NCBI GenBank assembly: GCA_015067725.1
Contig: SVLX01000017.1
Location: forward strand, 1 to 45,535
Reading direction: 5' to 3'
DNA length: 45,535 nucleotides
From: Oscillospiraceae bacterium
GTDB taxonomy: Bacteria > Bacillota > Clostridia > Oscillospirales > Oscillospiraceae
Positions within the stretch are counted from its first letter, which is position 1; each line of letters starts with the position of its first letter. The notes below the pieces were generated by a model that saw only the letters and a list, made by a program, of their open reading frames with translations, was not told the DNA's origin and ran no database searches. Both the position numbers and the translations under genes were made by a program. Positions 32,501 through 40,305 of this stretch are shown piece by piece.

Positions 32501-35500
32501 TGCTACTCCAGAAGACATCGGCAGGGTTCAGCTTTGCATTGTAGGGAAGAACCGCACAGTGGACCGTGCCCATATCGCCGGGACGCATGGTCAGGTTGCT
32601 CTCCTGAATCATGAGGCTGGTGATCTGCGCATCATCGGGAATCAAGTCCTTACCGGAGTTATGGGGCTTAAACAAGCCGGAGAGCTGGCTATTGTACTCA
32701 AAGGCTTCCGCGGAGAGAATCTCGCCGGTCGCCTTATCCAGCTCCAGCAGAGCGCTCTGACCAATGACATCCTGATAAGCAGCCCAATAGAGCTTGTTGG
32801 TCTCATGGTCAACGGTCATGGACTGCTGATACAAGGGCTGATAGCCGGTAGCGCCAACGAAGGTTGCCTCAGCCGTCTCTTTGTTGATGGTATACAGGTC
32901 GCCGGTCACGGCGTCTACGGTATAGAGGACACCGTCGTTGTCACAAGCCAGCGTCAGAGCCTGATGGTCGTCGGTAAGGCCGGTGACCCTGCCAACGGCC
33001 TCAGCCTCGCCGGTAATCCAGTCCAGCTTCAGCAGGTAACCGCCGGTGTTGGGTCCTAAGTACAGCGACTCATCAGTCAGCACATAGAGCGTATCGGTGG
33101 TATAGTCGAAAGCCATATCCAGAGCGGGGAATTCCACATCCATCATGTAGTAGTCGCCCACTTCATAGCCGCCGGGATAGAACTCAAACATGACCTCTGC
33201 GCCCAGAGTGCCAAAGTTGGTGCGCTCCCACTTGCCCAGTTCCGTGGCATAGATGGTGTTGGCGCTGTCCACACCGATGATATAGCCGTCAATATATTCG
33301 GCGGCATAGGTGTACAGCTCATCGTCATCGAACATAGAGGTATGCATCAGCATCGTGCCGGGCTCAACGAAGGAATTCCAGCCGTTGTAGCCTTCACTCA
33401 GGTAGATGTAACCATCACCGGAGGGAATCTGGGACAGAAGCCGATAGCCGAAGAAGCTGCCGTCTCTGTAATTCTGCTGACCGTCAAAGGAAATCTCGTA
33501 GTAGCTCTCATTGGTGCCGTAGTCGCAAACCGCGATCAGGAAAGAGCCGTCATAGTCAGACACATCCAGCGTAATGGTCGCGCTTTCGCCGTCCACACCC
33601 TGAACCTTGTTGGTTACGGGGATGTACTCGAATGCAGACTGCGCTTTGGTGAGGGGAACAACGGCAGCAATGTCGTAGTTATCCGCCACCGAGAAAGTCA
33701 GGGTGCGGGTATCGGTGGCCTCATCATAGTCATAGACCATGGAGGTCATGTCCAGTGTGGGGGCTTCGGTGTCGATGACGATGTCGGTGGTAATCATCTG
33801 ATCCACGAAATCGTCGCCGTCATCCAGAAGGGCACTGATCCGGAGTTGCACCCGGTCCATATTCTCCACGGTGTAGCTGCCATCCGGGTTTCTGAAGTCA
33901 TAAGGACGGCAGACCTCAGAGTACACCAGAGGAGGAATAATGCCATAGTTGGCAAAATAGTAGTTCTTCACGGCATAGTCATAGGGGGCATTGTACAGTT
34001 CATTGCCCTCAGCATCCAGCCAGGTGAAGTCCAGTCTTCTGGCACTGCGCATCATGCCCAGATAGATTTCCATAATCTGGTCGGAGTAGCCGTCTCCATT
34101 GGGACTCAGAACATTGTGCTCGGGGTCGTAATCTTCCAGAATATAGGGGTTCAGACCCAGATTGAAGCTGGTGGTGCCATAGTCGGTGAACAGAACATTC
34201 ATGTACCGCTCGGGTACAGCACTGGGGTCATAGTACCAGGCATCGTCAATAGCGGGAGCCTGACTCCAGTCGCCATGGAAGCCCAGGAACGGCAGGCTCA
34301 GGTCTACGCCGTCTTCGCTCTCCGCAAAGAGGCGGACAAAGCCATCAACATAAATGCCGTTGGGGTAGTTTTCGTCCATGTAAGCCATATCCGCTTCGCT
34401 GAGTGTCACGGTGGCATGGACGCGCACAGAGCCCTCTGCGGGGACTTCAATTTCCTCAGCGGCAGTATAGGTGGACTGAATCAGCTTATAGAGCTTCTGT
34501 ACGTCGGCAGTATTGACCTTGCCGTCGCCATTAAAGTCATAGCCCTCAGGAATTTCCTTCAAACCGTTGACGGCATGGAGGAAGTCCTGCACATCGGACA
34601 TATTCACCTGAATGTCGCCGTTAAAGTCATAGCGCACATCCAGGGCCTTCTCTGCCACCGCAAAGGTCACAGCCGCATCCAGAGCCCGGGCAGTCTCGCT
34701 CATGTACTTCACGCCGTCTGCTTCCACAAACTGGTCGGTCATGGCCTGACCAAAGAGGGTATATTGCAGAGTTTCACCGGTCAGGTTATGTACATCAAAG
34801 GTGAAGTGATATACACCGGTCTTGGCATCGTTGTCGCCAAAGGAAACCTTAGGGGTCAGCTCTGCGCCATTGACAGCCGTCAGATATGCGGGGCTTGTGA
34901 TGGCGCTGTACACGTTGGCCGCACCTGCGCCCTGCTTTCTGGGGGAGTAAGGCACACCCTCAAACTCCATCACCGGTTCAGCCGTGCTCATCAACAGGCT
35001 CTCTGCCACCATATGGAGCTGGGCATCGGTCATATCGGGGTAAGTCTCATGGAGATACTCCAGAATCAGCGCACTCAGACCGGCAACCTGAGGGGAAGCC
35101 ATAGACGTGCCGCTCATCATGCCATAGTGACCATTGGTCAATGTGGAATAGATGTTGCCGCCAGGAGCGGTAACTTCAGGATCCAGCACCAGACTGGGGG
35201 TAACGCCCCAGGAGGAGAAGTCACTCATCTTGCCTGCCAGAGAACTGGGTACGGTGGCAGTGTCATCCACATCCTTCAGATAGAGGATGCCCCACCGGTC
35301 CTCACCGGCGGCCTCCAGCATGGCCTCGCCGCTGGACTTGGCAATGAAGGCATTGGGAATCAGACCGGCATCGGCCATGTTCACGATGTCGCCTTCCACA
35401 TTGTCATAGACCAGACAAGCATCGAAACCGGCCATCGCCGCATTGGTCTGCTTGGAGATGAAGTCAATCCCGCCACGCTCAATGACGGCGAAGCTGACGG

Positions 35501-37094
35501 CATAGAGGCGGTTGCCCTCTGCGTCGGTGGTGGGAGCAAGACCCGCAAAGTCCTCTGCACTGCCTACGCCGGGCACCATCACATACTCTGCCCGGTGCTG
35601 AGGGTCAACGTGGTACAGGCTGGCAATGCCCATGGCACTGACATCGTTGAAGGGTACTTTTACTCCATTTTCCAGTTCCACATAGTTGAACCGGGTGGCA
35701 CTGTTCTCCATGCTCGCCACAGACGTAGAGCCAATATAGGTGGCGGGGGTGGAAATAATGCCGTTATCCGGGTCGGAGGTCTGGTTCACATTGGTGCCGG
35801 TACCGTTCATGCTGGCAGCGGAGTAGCTGTTGCCGCCGGCAATGGCCAGAACCATGTCTGTCTCCAGCACCCGGGCAAAAATCTCATCAATATAGGGGGA
35901 GATGCTGCTGAAACCGGCAGGCGTACCCAGAGAATAGTTGGCCACATCCACATCCAGCACATAGCAGTCTTCCAAAGTGGCCAGAATGTCATCGAAGTAG
36001 GCACCGCCATTGGATCCGAAAATCTTCATGACCAGCACCTGAGCATCGGGAGCAACACCCACCACGTCGGTGCTCTCCAGCCGGTTGGCGGCAGAGATAC
36101 CGGCAACGTGGGTGCCGTGGTCGCCCTGACCGTCATTGTCATGGGTGGCGTCCAGAGTGCCGTCCACATAGTTAAAGGCAAAGGGAATCTTCTCGCTGTA
36201 GTAGAGCCGGTCAGCATTGAGCCCCTGATACCGCTGGGTGGCGTTCAGTTCGGGCATTACCTCGGTCAGCTCCTCTTTGGTCAGAGAAGGAGAAGGAGGA
36301 GCGGCGGCAAAAGAGGGATGGTCCAGGTCAAGACCGGTATCCACAATGGCAATCCGCATACCCTCGCCACTGAAGCCGGCCTCCCATGCCTGCACCGCAC
36401 CGATGGCGGGGGCAGTAATGTGGGTATAGGGCTGAACCATGGTGTGGTCAGTCATGTCCTGCGGGACACTGTACTGAGGAGCCAGGAACGCAGCCTTGAC
36501 CCCGGGGAGCTGACGGATTTCTGACAAAGCACCGCAGGGCACTTCAACAGCCATGCCATTGGCGGCGATGGTGTAATTGTAGCGCACCACCACGGTGGCT
36601 TCGGGAGCGGTTTCCCGAACGACCCGCTCCATGGCGGCAACAGTCACTTCCTGCCGCTGGCGCAGAGTCTGCCGGACACTGACAACCTGCTCCGTCCCGG
36701 CAGAGATAGAAGCGGCACTGAAACCCCGCTCCAGAAGACCTTTGTCTTCCAGAAGGACGATGGCACGAACCATCTCATTGGCGTCATAGAGCATTTCCTC
36801 AGGCTGTACACCCTGCTCATTCTGAATCAGATTCAGGTTTTCGGGTTTTTCGGTTTTCTCCACCTGGACAGACTGAGCCTGCTGGGGCGCGTTTTCTGCC
36901 AGAGCCTGATTCCGGTCAGCCAGAGGGGAAGTCAGGCGGTCAGTGGAGGCTTCTTTGACGGTCTGAGCGGTCTGCTGGGCAGCAGTTTCCGGCTTAACCG
37001 TTGCGCTCTGCCCGTTGGCAAAAGCGCCGGTGGGGACTACGCTCAGGAGCATAGCCAGAACCAACAAAATGGAAAGAATACGCATTTTCTTCAT
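29502..37094 (-). CDS. Giant secreted subtilisin-family protease with dockerin, Big_2 and beta-propeller domains
   Basis: A 2530-residue exported protease. Signal peptide (1-26, ending AFA), propeptide (about 100-215), S8 catalytic domain (about 235-690) with Asp252 (IVDTGLDLDHP), His326 (DHGTHVAGI), oxyanion Asn421 (AGGNSYS) and Ser664 (SGTSMASP), and a PA-like insert (about 490-600). A complete dockerin follows at about 815-875, two calcium loops DFNGDIQVNMSD and DFNGDGKVNTAD. After a segment with LSPNGDGYSD (about 1000-1010) come four repeat-rich beta-propeller-like parts separated by three Big_2 Ig-like domains (about 1490-1570, 1860-1930 and 2165-2250; WSSSDETVATV recurs). No LPXTG or transmembrane anchor is seen, so attachment probably uses the dockerin. 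AAGGAGG precedes the ATG, and the cohesin-SLH gene lies 13 bases upstream. Propeller and Big_2 parts may bind substrate or surface polymers. Confidence 0.92.
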   Translation of the reverse strand: MKKMRILSILLVLAMLLSVVPTGAFANGQSATVKPETAAQQTAQTVKEASTDRLTSPLADRNQALAENAPQQAQSVQVEKTEKPENLNLIQNEQGVQPEEMLYDANEMVRAIVLLEDKGLLERGFSAASISAGTEQVVSVRQTLRQRQEVTVAAMERVVRETAPEATVVVRYNYTIAANGMAVEVPCGALSEIRQLPGVKAAFLAPQYSVPQDMTDHTMVQPYTHITAPAIGAVQAWEAGFSGEGMRIAIVDTGLDLDHPSFAAAPPSPSLTKEELTEVMPELNATQRYQGLNADRLYYSEKIPFAFNYVDGTLDATHDNDGQGDHGTHVAGISAANRLESTDVVGVAPDAQVLVMKIFGSNGGAYFDDILATLEDCYVLDVDVANYSLGTPAGFSSISPYIDEIFARVLETDMVLAIAGGNSYSAASMNGTGTNVNQTSDPDNGIISTPATYIGSTSVASMENSATRFNYVELENGVKVPFNDVSAMGIASLYHVDPQHRAEYVMVPGVGSAEDFAGLAPTTDAEGNRLYAVSFAVIERGGIDFISKQTNAAMAGFDACLVYDNVEGDIVNMADAGLIPNAFIAKSSGEAMLEAAGEDRWGILYLKDVDDTATVPSSLAGKMSDFSSWGVTPSLVLDPEVTAPGGNIYSTLTNGHYGMMSGTSMASPQVAGLSALILEYLHETYPDMTDAQLHMVAESLLMSTAEPVMEFEGVPYSPRKQGAGAANVYSAITSPAYLTAVNGAELTPKVSFGDNDAKTGVYHFTFDVHNLTGETLQYTLFGQAMTDQFVEADGVKYMSETARALDAAVTFAVAEKALDVRYDFNGDIQVNMSDVQDFLHAVNGLKEIPEGYDFNGDGKVNTADVQKLYKLIQSTYTAAEEIEVPAEGSVRVHATVTLSEADMAYMDENYPNGIYVDGFVRLFAESEDGVDLSLPFLGFHGDWSQAPAIDDAWYYDPSAVPERYMNVLFTDYGTTSFNLGLNPYILEDYDPEHNVLSPNGDGYSDQIMEIYLGMMRSARRLDFTWLDAEGNELYNAPYDYAVKNYYFANYGIIPPLVYSEVCRPYDFRNPDGSYTVENMDRVQLRISALLDDGDDFVDQMITTDIVIDTEAPTLDMTSMVYDYDEATDTRTLTFSVADNYDIAAVVPLTKAQSAFEYIPVTNKVQGVDGESATITLDVSDYDGSFLIAVCDYGTNESYYEISFDGQQNYRDGSFFGYRLLSQIPSGDGYIYLSEGYNGWNSFVEPGTMLMHTSMFDDDELYTYAAEYIDGYIIGVDSANTIYATELGKWERTNFGTLGAEVMFEFYPGGYEVGDYYMMDVEFPALDMAFDYTTDTLYVLTDESLYLGPNTGGYLLKLDWITGEAEAVGRVTGLTDDHQALTLACDNDGVLYTVDAVTGDLYTINKETAEATFVGATGYQPLYQQSMTVDHETNKLYWAAYQDVIGQSALLELDKATGEILSAEAFEYNSQLSGLFKPHNSGKDLIPDDAQITSLMIQESNLTMRPGDMGTVHCAVLPYNAKLNPADVFWSSSDETVATVSGGIITAVKTGEATITATMGELTASVAVKVVELSGEVYLFDYGTDISASNAWQKLEVNNPGSMTEVPGAMSVPSGFISAAYVDGTIYAFDSLGSFYRLDAETMQGEQISRTSSQTMMVVGMAYNYADGFMYGLAYDGMAFHLCHVNLYTGDLRIVVGNLDSMYGVPIGGMAIDYNGRFYFVNVDSMDNLKLDSYTVMDDGWMYTPMDYVTAPLNGMNCYSFSSLVWSEDNNGLFWANDQGQFHWIGTEVGNRMVESEWGDYEEMYLEASSIFLGNIPGTVSPSTGMAMIMGLLEIPENAPERPQVNLESAALVSNLTVPADGGTVEADLSVEPWNAQYSVEFTTSDETVALVDAQGVVTGVKPGNATITAAVYGSDGNIFETLTCEVKVVNSNVDLFMFMLTDGAMGGDAWIRVSGIDPDVVSAAATYSSSMYAGAYYDGKVYGVGPAGEEYSYKNHLMRIDADTFFVEEVYPEELPFDIRDMAFDYTTGTMYGIAEGGEHLGAVCQIDLNTGAATVVADSGQEIVAMSCDANGQLFALTADGWLCKLDKYTAELEYINQATGSLTDYQSMHYDYVTGNTYWGHNALYLVDTVNGTMTGLGQIGGGYMLVNSLFTIPENEPAIPDTVEVTGVKLAERAAVIKGETTQLTATVLPISVSQVDKTVTWSSSDETVATVDANGLVTGLTGGTTTITVSAGDYSASCVVTVLAEAQKFYAYDETATRWVQIDTKTGELTTVKQETGVAPIMSAADTGEAIYAFDDDGYFYTIDPDTFDRTKVGDGINGMTQEVFDGFSYYPVDVDITDLSYDPETGRLFGLVSGVYDDYEVGLYMVYNALVEINLQPGRMNPYTWEEMELGDIIFVSTYDGSSGIYRPGNLLMHGGYAYSVDTWFSGILSRVSVEWDPWMEFYYAGDVEKLSHVNQLEWGMFYDSRSMVYDPVFDKTYTFHDLGLDDWGKPRGTVTLCTINLGNASTSVVCDLGSGYVLNSLIIR

Positions 37095-37107
37095 GGTTTG
37101 CCCCTCC

Positions 37108-38088
37108 TTAATCTCCTAAGTACCGGCACAGGATGGTTGCAGCCTGCGCACGGGTGGCGTTGACGGTGGGCTTCAGATAAGCACCGGGATAACCCTCGAT
37201 AATGCCCTCGCCAACTGCCCAGGTCATTGCTTCTTCTGCCCAGTCGCTAACCTGAGCGGCATCCACAAAGTCAGCCAGCTCGACACCGGCCGTCACATCC
37301 AGGCCCTCAGCCTCAGCATAGCGATAGAGCATGGTGGCCATTTCCTGACGGTTGATGGGCTTGGCGGGCATAAACAGACCACCGCCCATGCCGTTGGTCA
37401 CGCCCACTTCCACCGCCCAGGATACGGCATTGGTATAATACTCGTTTTCCTTCACATCGGTGAAATCTGCCATTCCCTCCACCAGAGGCTCACCAGCCAT
37501 CCGGTACAAGGTGGTGACAAACATGGCCCGGGTCATGGTGCCCTCGGGGGCGAAGGTGTTGGGGGTCATGCCGTTAAACAGGCCAATGTGATAGGCATCG
37601 AGGATATAATCCTTTGCCCAGTGGTTGGCAATGTCCACAAAGGGATTCACCAACAAGGTGGTTTCACCGGCAGCAACGGTGACTTCCGTTTCGTCAACAT
37701 AGGCTTCCAGAGCTTCGGCGGCGAAGTGCTGGTCGGCCAGAGAAGATGCCCGGAAGGTCAGACGGAGGATGGCCTCTTCTTCGCGCAGGTCGCTGCCGAC
37801 CCATGCCAGAACAGTCACGCCCTCAGTCTCCCGGTTGATGCTGGCCTCGCCACAAGGGACAAGGGCTCTGACATCGGTCAGGACGACCATCTCTGGGTCA
37901 TAGGACAGAGCAATTCGACCATTGGTGATACCCTGCCCGCCATACACGGACACAGTCACCAGAATCTCATCGCCCCGGTGTTGCGCTTCCACATTGAGGC
38001 CGGCATTGCTCTGAGCTGCGCCTGCGCACAGGGTCACAGAGAATACCAGCACCAAAGCCAGAAGCAGTGTGCTGATTTTTCTACTCAT
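37108..38088 (-). CDS. Cell-surface anchor: cohesin-like domain plus three SLH domains
   Basis: A 326-residue exported protein. Signal peptide (about 1-25), a cohesin-like beta domain (about 28-147) and three SLH domains (about 150-200, 208-262 and 273-324). The cohesin-like part shows GDEILVTVSV, ITNGRIALSYDPEMVVL and AILRLTFRA, as in dockerin-binding domains of cellulosome scaffoldins. SLH motifs are FVDIANHWAKDYI, FTDVKENEYYTNAVSWAVEVGV and FVDAAQVSDWAEEAMTWAVGEGI, which bind pyruvylated secondary wall polymers. It is therefore an anchoring scaffoldin with a single docking site. The next gene, 13 bases on, encodes the dockerin protease. The cohesin call rests on pattern recognition and is less certain than the SLH call. 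AAAGGA precedes the start. Confidence 0.85.
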   Translation of the reverse strand: MSRKISTLLLALVLVFSVTLCAGAAQSNAGLNVEAQHRGDEILVTVSVYGGQGITNGRIALSYDPEMVVLTDVRALVPCGEASINRETEGVTVLAWVGSDLREEEAILRLTFRASSLADQHFAAEALEAYVDETEVTVAAGETTLLVNPFVDIANHWAKDYILDAYHIGLFNGMTPNTFAPEGTMTRAMFVTTLYRMAGEPLVEGMADFTDVKENEYYTNAVSWAVEVGVTNGMGGGLFMPAKPINRQEMATMLYRYAEAEGLDVTAGVELADFVDAAQVSDWAEEAMTWAVGEGIIEGYPGAYLKPTVNATRAQAATILCRYLGD

Positions 38089-38215
38089 GTTACATTCCTT
38101 TCTGCTTTACGCATAGTATTTGACACAAAACCTGAATACCAGGTCGTATCCCAATCCAGGAGGCAGCCGGAATAAAAAAGCATTGCATTTTGTCTCTCCG
38201 GCTTCATTCTTCCTC

Positions 38216-38241
38216 TTGATGAAATGTCCTTGTTTCATCAA
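38216..38241. promoter_or_regulatory. Palindromic operator, TTGATGAAA-N8-TTTCATCAA
   Basis: Perfect 9-bp arms (38216-38224 and 38233-38241) with an 8-base centre. It starts five bases downstream of the -10 box, over the predicted transcription start. The adjacent ArsR-type regulator gene is the obvious candidate for the binding protein, which is inference. Confidence 0.7.
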
Positions 38242-38245
38242 CATC

Positions 38246-38274
38246 AATATAGCAGAAGTTACGGCAAAATGCAA
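38246..38274 (-). promoter_or_regulatory. Promoter of the cohesin-protease operon
   Basis: On the minus strand TTGCAT (38274-38269), a 17-bp spacer and TATATT (38251-38246), followed by about 155 bases of leader before the start at 38088. Confidence 0.6.
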
Positions 38275-38292
38275 TACTTTTTTTGACTTTTT

Positions 38293-39441
38293 TTACGGTC
38301 TGTCCGTTTTGCCCAGAAGTCCTTCGGTCAACTGGTCCAGAAAGTTTAAGACGGCAATCTCATCGGTCTGATAGTAGACCCGGTTATTGACCCGCTGAAG
38401 GTTCAGCAGGCCGCAGGAAAACAGGGTGCTCAAATGCTTGGAAATGGTGCCGGAGGTAAGCCCCATCTCATTGGCCAGCTCCAAACCATAGCACCTGCGT
38501 CCGGTCATCTTGCGGAGCAGGTCAAATTTGCTCTTATCACTGAGGAGTTTGAGGATACCCAGCACATTCTCCTGGGCATACCCCGCAGCCTTGGGGGTCT
38601 TTCCATAGCGCACCAGAAGACCGATATTCAGCGCCTCCCGGTCAGTGCCCTGATAGAAGTGCATCTGGGCAAGCCCCATCCACCAAAACCAAAGCACCTG
38701 CTCCGTCTCCTGCTCCTCTCCGGGTTCTGCCTCAATACCCATCATATCAAATTTGAAGTCCTGAAAGCTGTGGGTAGCAAAGTATCTGCGCCAATACTCC
38801 GCCGCCTGATCCACCACACTCTGGTGGGTACGGAGGATCTCCTCCATCCTGCCGGCCACCGGTGCAAGCAGTGCCACCAGTTCGGTCAGAAGCGTATCAT
38901 ACTCCTGAAGCACCCGGTAGACCTCCCACTTACAGCCGGCAGGCAAGTCAAAGCTCTCCAACTGCCGGTACAGCGACAGTGGCGCACTGGCATCCTGCGG
39001 CAAACAGTTCAGCCCGCCCCGGTCAATGCCGATAATCTTGTATCGGCCGAAGTTCTCCGCACGGAAATCTTCAAAATTTCTCCGGCATTCTTCAATTCCC
39101 TCAGAGAAAGAGAAGCACTCCCCATCATAGAAGGAATAAAGCATGATTTTGGCCAGGCATACCCCCCGCTGATTTCCCTCCGGCATCATATCCCTGAAGA
39201 AACAGACCATCCTGGGGTCGCTGCGGTCCAAATCTCTGGTCGCTGCATCCTGGATTTGCCGCAAGGAGTCAAAAACCGCCTCGTAATAGTGTCCGTCCTC
39301 ATACTCGCTGTCCGTTGGATCAGTGTACTTGGACAAAAAGTCCCGCTGACTGCTCTCCAGCGTCAGATTGTTCACAAACCGATACAGCAGCTCCACCGTC
39401 TCCATCAAAATGGAGGGCTGCGTTAGAATTTTTACGGCCAT
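38293..39441 (-). CDS. ArsR-type winged-helix regulator with large N-terminal sensor region
   Basis: A 382-residue regulator. The last 70 residues form an ArsR-like winged helix (FDLLRKMTGRRCYGLELANEMGLTSGTISKHLSTLFSCGLLNLQRVNNRVYYQTD). The first 300 residues are an unassigned helical region of the kind seen in long Firmicutes ArsR-like proteins (DUF5937-like in style). It has scattered Cys, but no classical metal-binding CxC in the DNA-binding helix. Start ATG at 39441 with AGGGG upstream; a TTG two codons earlier is a weaker choice. It lies upstream of the cohesin-protease operon on the same strand, about 200 bases away, with no terminator seen between them. It is the likely controller of that operon. 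Confidence 0.82.
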   Translation of the reverse strand: MAVKILTQPSILMETVELLYRFVNNLTLESSQRDFLSKYTDPTDSEYEDGHYYEAVFDSLRQIQDAATRDLDRSDPRMVCFFRDMMPEGNQRGVCLAKIMLYSFYDGECFSFSEGIEECRRNFEDFRAENFGRYKIIGIDRGGLNCLPQDASAPLSLYRQLESFDLPAGCKWEVYRVLQEYDTLLTELVALLAPVAGRMEEILRTHQSVVDQAAEYWRRYFATHSFQDFKFDMMGIEAEPGEEQETEQVLWFWWMGLAQMHFYQGTDREALNIGLLVRYGKTPKAAGYAQENVLGILKLLSDKSKFDLLRKMTGRRCYGLELANEMGLTSGTISKHLSTLFSCGLLNLQRVNNRVYYQTDEIAVLNFLDQLTEGLLGKTDRP

Positions 39442-39530
39442 AGACAATTCAGCCCCTTATTCTGCATATTCTTGGTTTCTCTGCCCCGATTATACACCCG
39501 GTCAATTTATTCGTCAAGGTCACAGGCGGC

Positions 39531-39570
39531 AAAAAAAGACCACAAGCCCGGGGTTCCGGCCTGTGGTCTT
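39531..39570 (-). terminator. Terminator of the hinT-cofE-like operon
   Basis: On the minus strand AAGACCACA (39570-39562) pairs with TGTGGTCTT (39544-39536), followed by seven T, 18 bases after the stop at 39588. Confidence 0.88.
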
Positions 39571-39587
39571 CTGCTTGTTCGGTTTGG

Positions 39588-40292
39588 TCAGTCTTCCGCA
39601 AGACGAATAATGCCCATGGGGGTCTGCTGACTGCTCTGGCCCAGAGGATTATCCTTCAGGATACGGGCCAGCAGGAGCTTGTCCATGCCCTTGTGGGACA
39701 CGCCCAGAACCTGACCTTCCAGGTCATTGATGTCCACAATGCAGACCTTGCACCCAAGCCGGGCGCTGACCTGCCGGGCGACCTCGTCGGGCTTTTTGGG
39801 TCCCAGCACCACATACTCATTGTAAGGGGGAATGGTATAATCACAGGGACCGTCAATGGAGCGGGCCTTGTAACCTGCGACAGCGTAAAACCAGCCCTTC
39901 TTCCGGAAGATCTTTTTGCCAATAACGGAAATGGCGGCGGCAAAGAGAATCCGGAGCGTGCCACACTCCTTCAGTGCACATTCCATGGTCTCGGGGATAC
40001 CCAGACCGATGCCATAGGGAGACTTGACCACATAGCGGCTCAGGGTATGCGCCAGCTTCCGGGGCTTAATGTCCTTCATGGGGATGGCCCGGTTTTGGGT
40101 GCAGGCCACAATCTTCTCGCTGATAAAAAGGATGTCACCTTCCTGCAGTACCGGGGCGGCATACTTCTCCGCCACGTCGGGAATATTATCTTCTTTGGTG
40201 ATAAGATGAGTGGCAATAGGCAGGCGCAGATAGTTCTTTCCGTCAACGTTGATGCGCTCCTGCTTGCCGGCATTGGGGGTCAATTCAGCCAT
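39588..40292 (-). CDS. CofE-like (coenzyme F420-0:L-glutamate ligase family) protein
   Basis: A 234-residue protein of the F420-0:gamma-glutamyl ligase family: LRLPIATHLITKEDNI, LQEGDILFISEKIVACTQNRAIPM (about 51-74), KSPYGIGLGIPETM and the C-terminal DINDLEGQVLGVSHKGMDKLLLARILKDNPLGQ. CofE adds glutamate to F420-0 in archaea and actinobacteria. F420 genes are not seen nearby, and Firmicutes of this type are not known for F420, so the real substrate may differ. It begins 13 bases after hinT, with AGGAGG upstream, and the two share one transcript. Confidence 0.85.
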   Translation of the reverse strand: MAELTPNAGKQERINVDGKNYLRLPIATHLITKEDNIPDVAEKYAAPVLQEGDILFISEKIVACTQNRAIPMKDIKPRKLAHTLSRYVVKSPYGIGLGIPETMECALKECGTLRILFAAAISVIGKKIFRKKGWFYAVAGYKARSIDGPCDYTIPPYNEYVVLGPKKPDEVARQVSARLGCKVCIVDINDLEGQVLGVSHKGMDKLLLARILKDNPLGQSSQQTPMGIIRLAED

Positions 40293-40305
40293 AGAGCCGT
40301 CCTCC

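Larger units (their letters stand above)
38174..38283. repeat. Long inverted repeat framing the promoter of the cohesin-protease operon
   Basis: A 19-base arm at 38174-38192 (AAAAAAGCATTGCATTTTG) and its inverted copy at 38265-38283, 18 of 19 matching. The right arm carries the -35 box. The 72 bases between them hold the -10 box and a palindromic operator. Confidence 0.7.

Noticed and set aside
29448..36524. Two very long plus-strand open frames (29448-33059 and 33342-36524) opposite the giant protease
   Set aside because: They are antisense to a gene with clear domains, have no ribosome sites or recognisable motifs, and show the His/Gly/Val-rich composition of reversed codons. They follow from codon bias in the protease gene.
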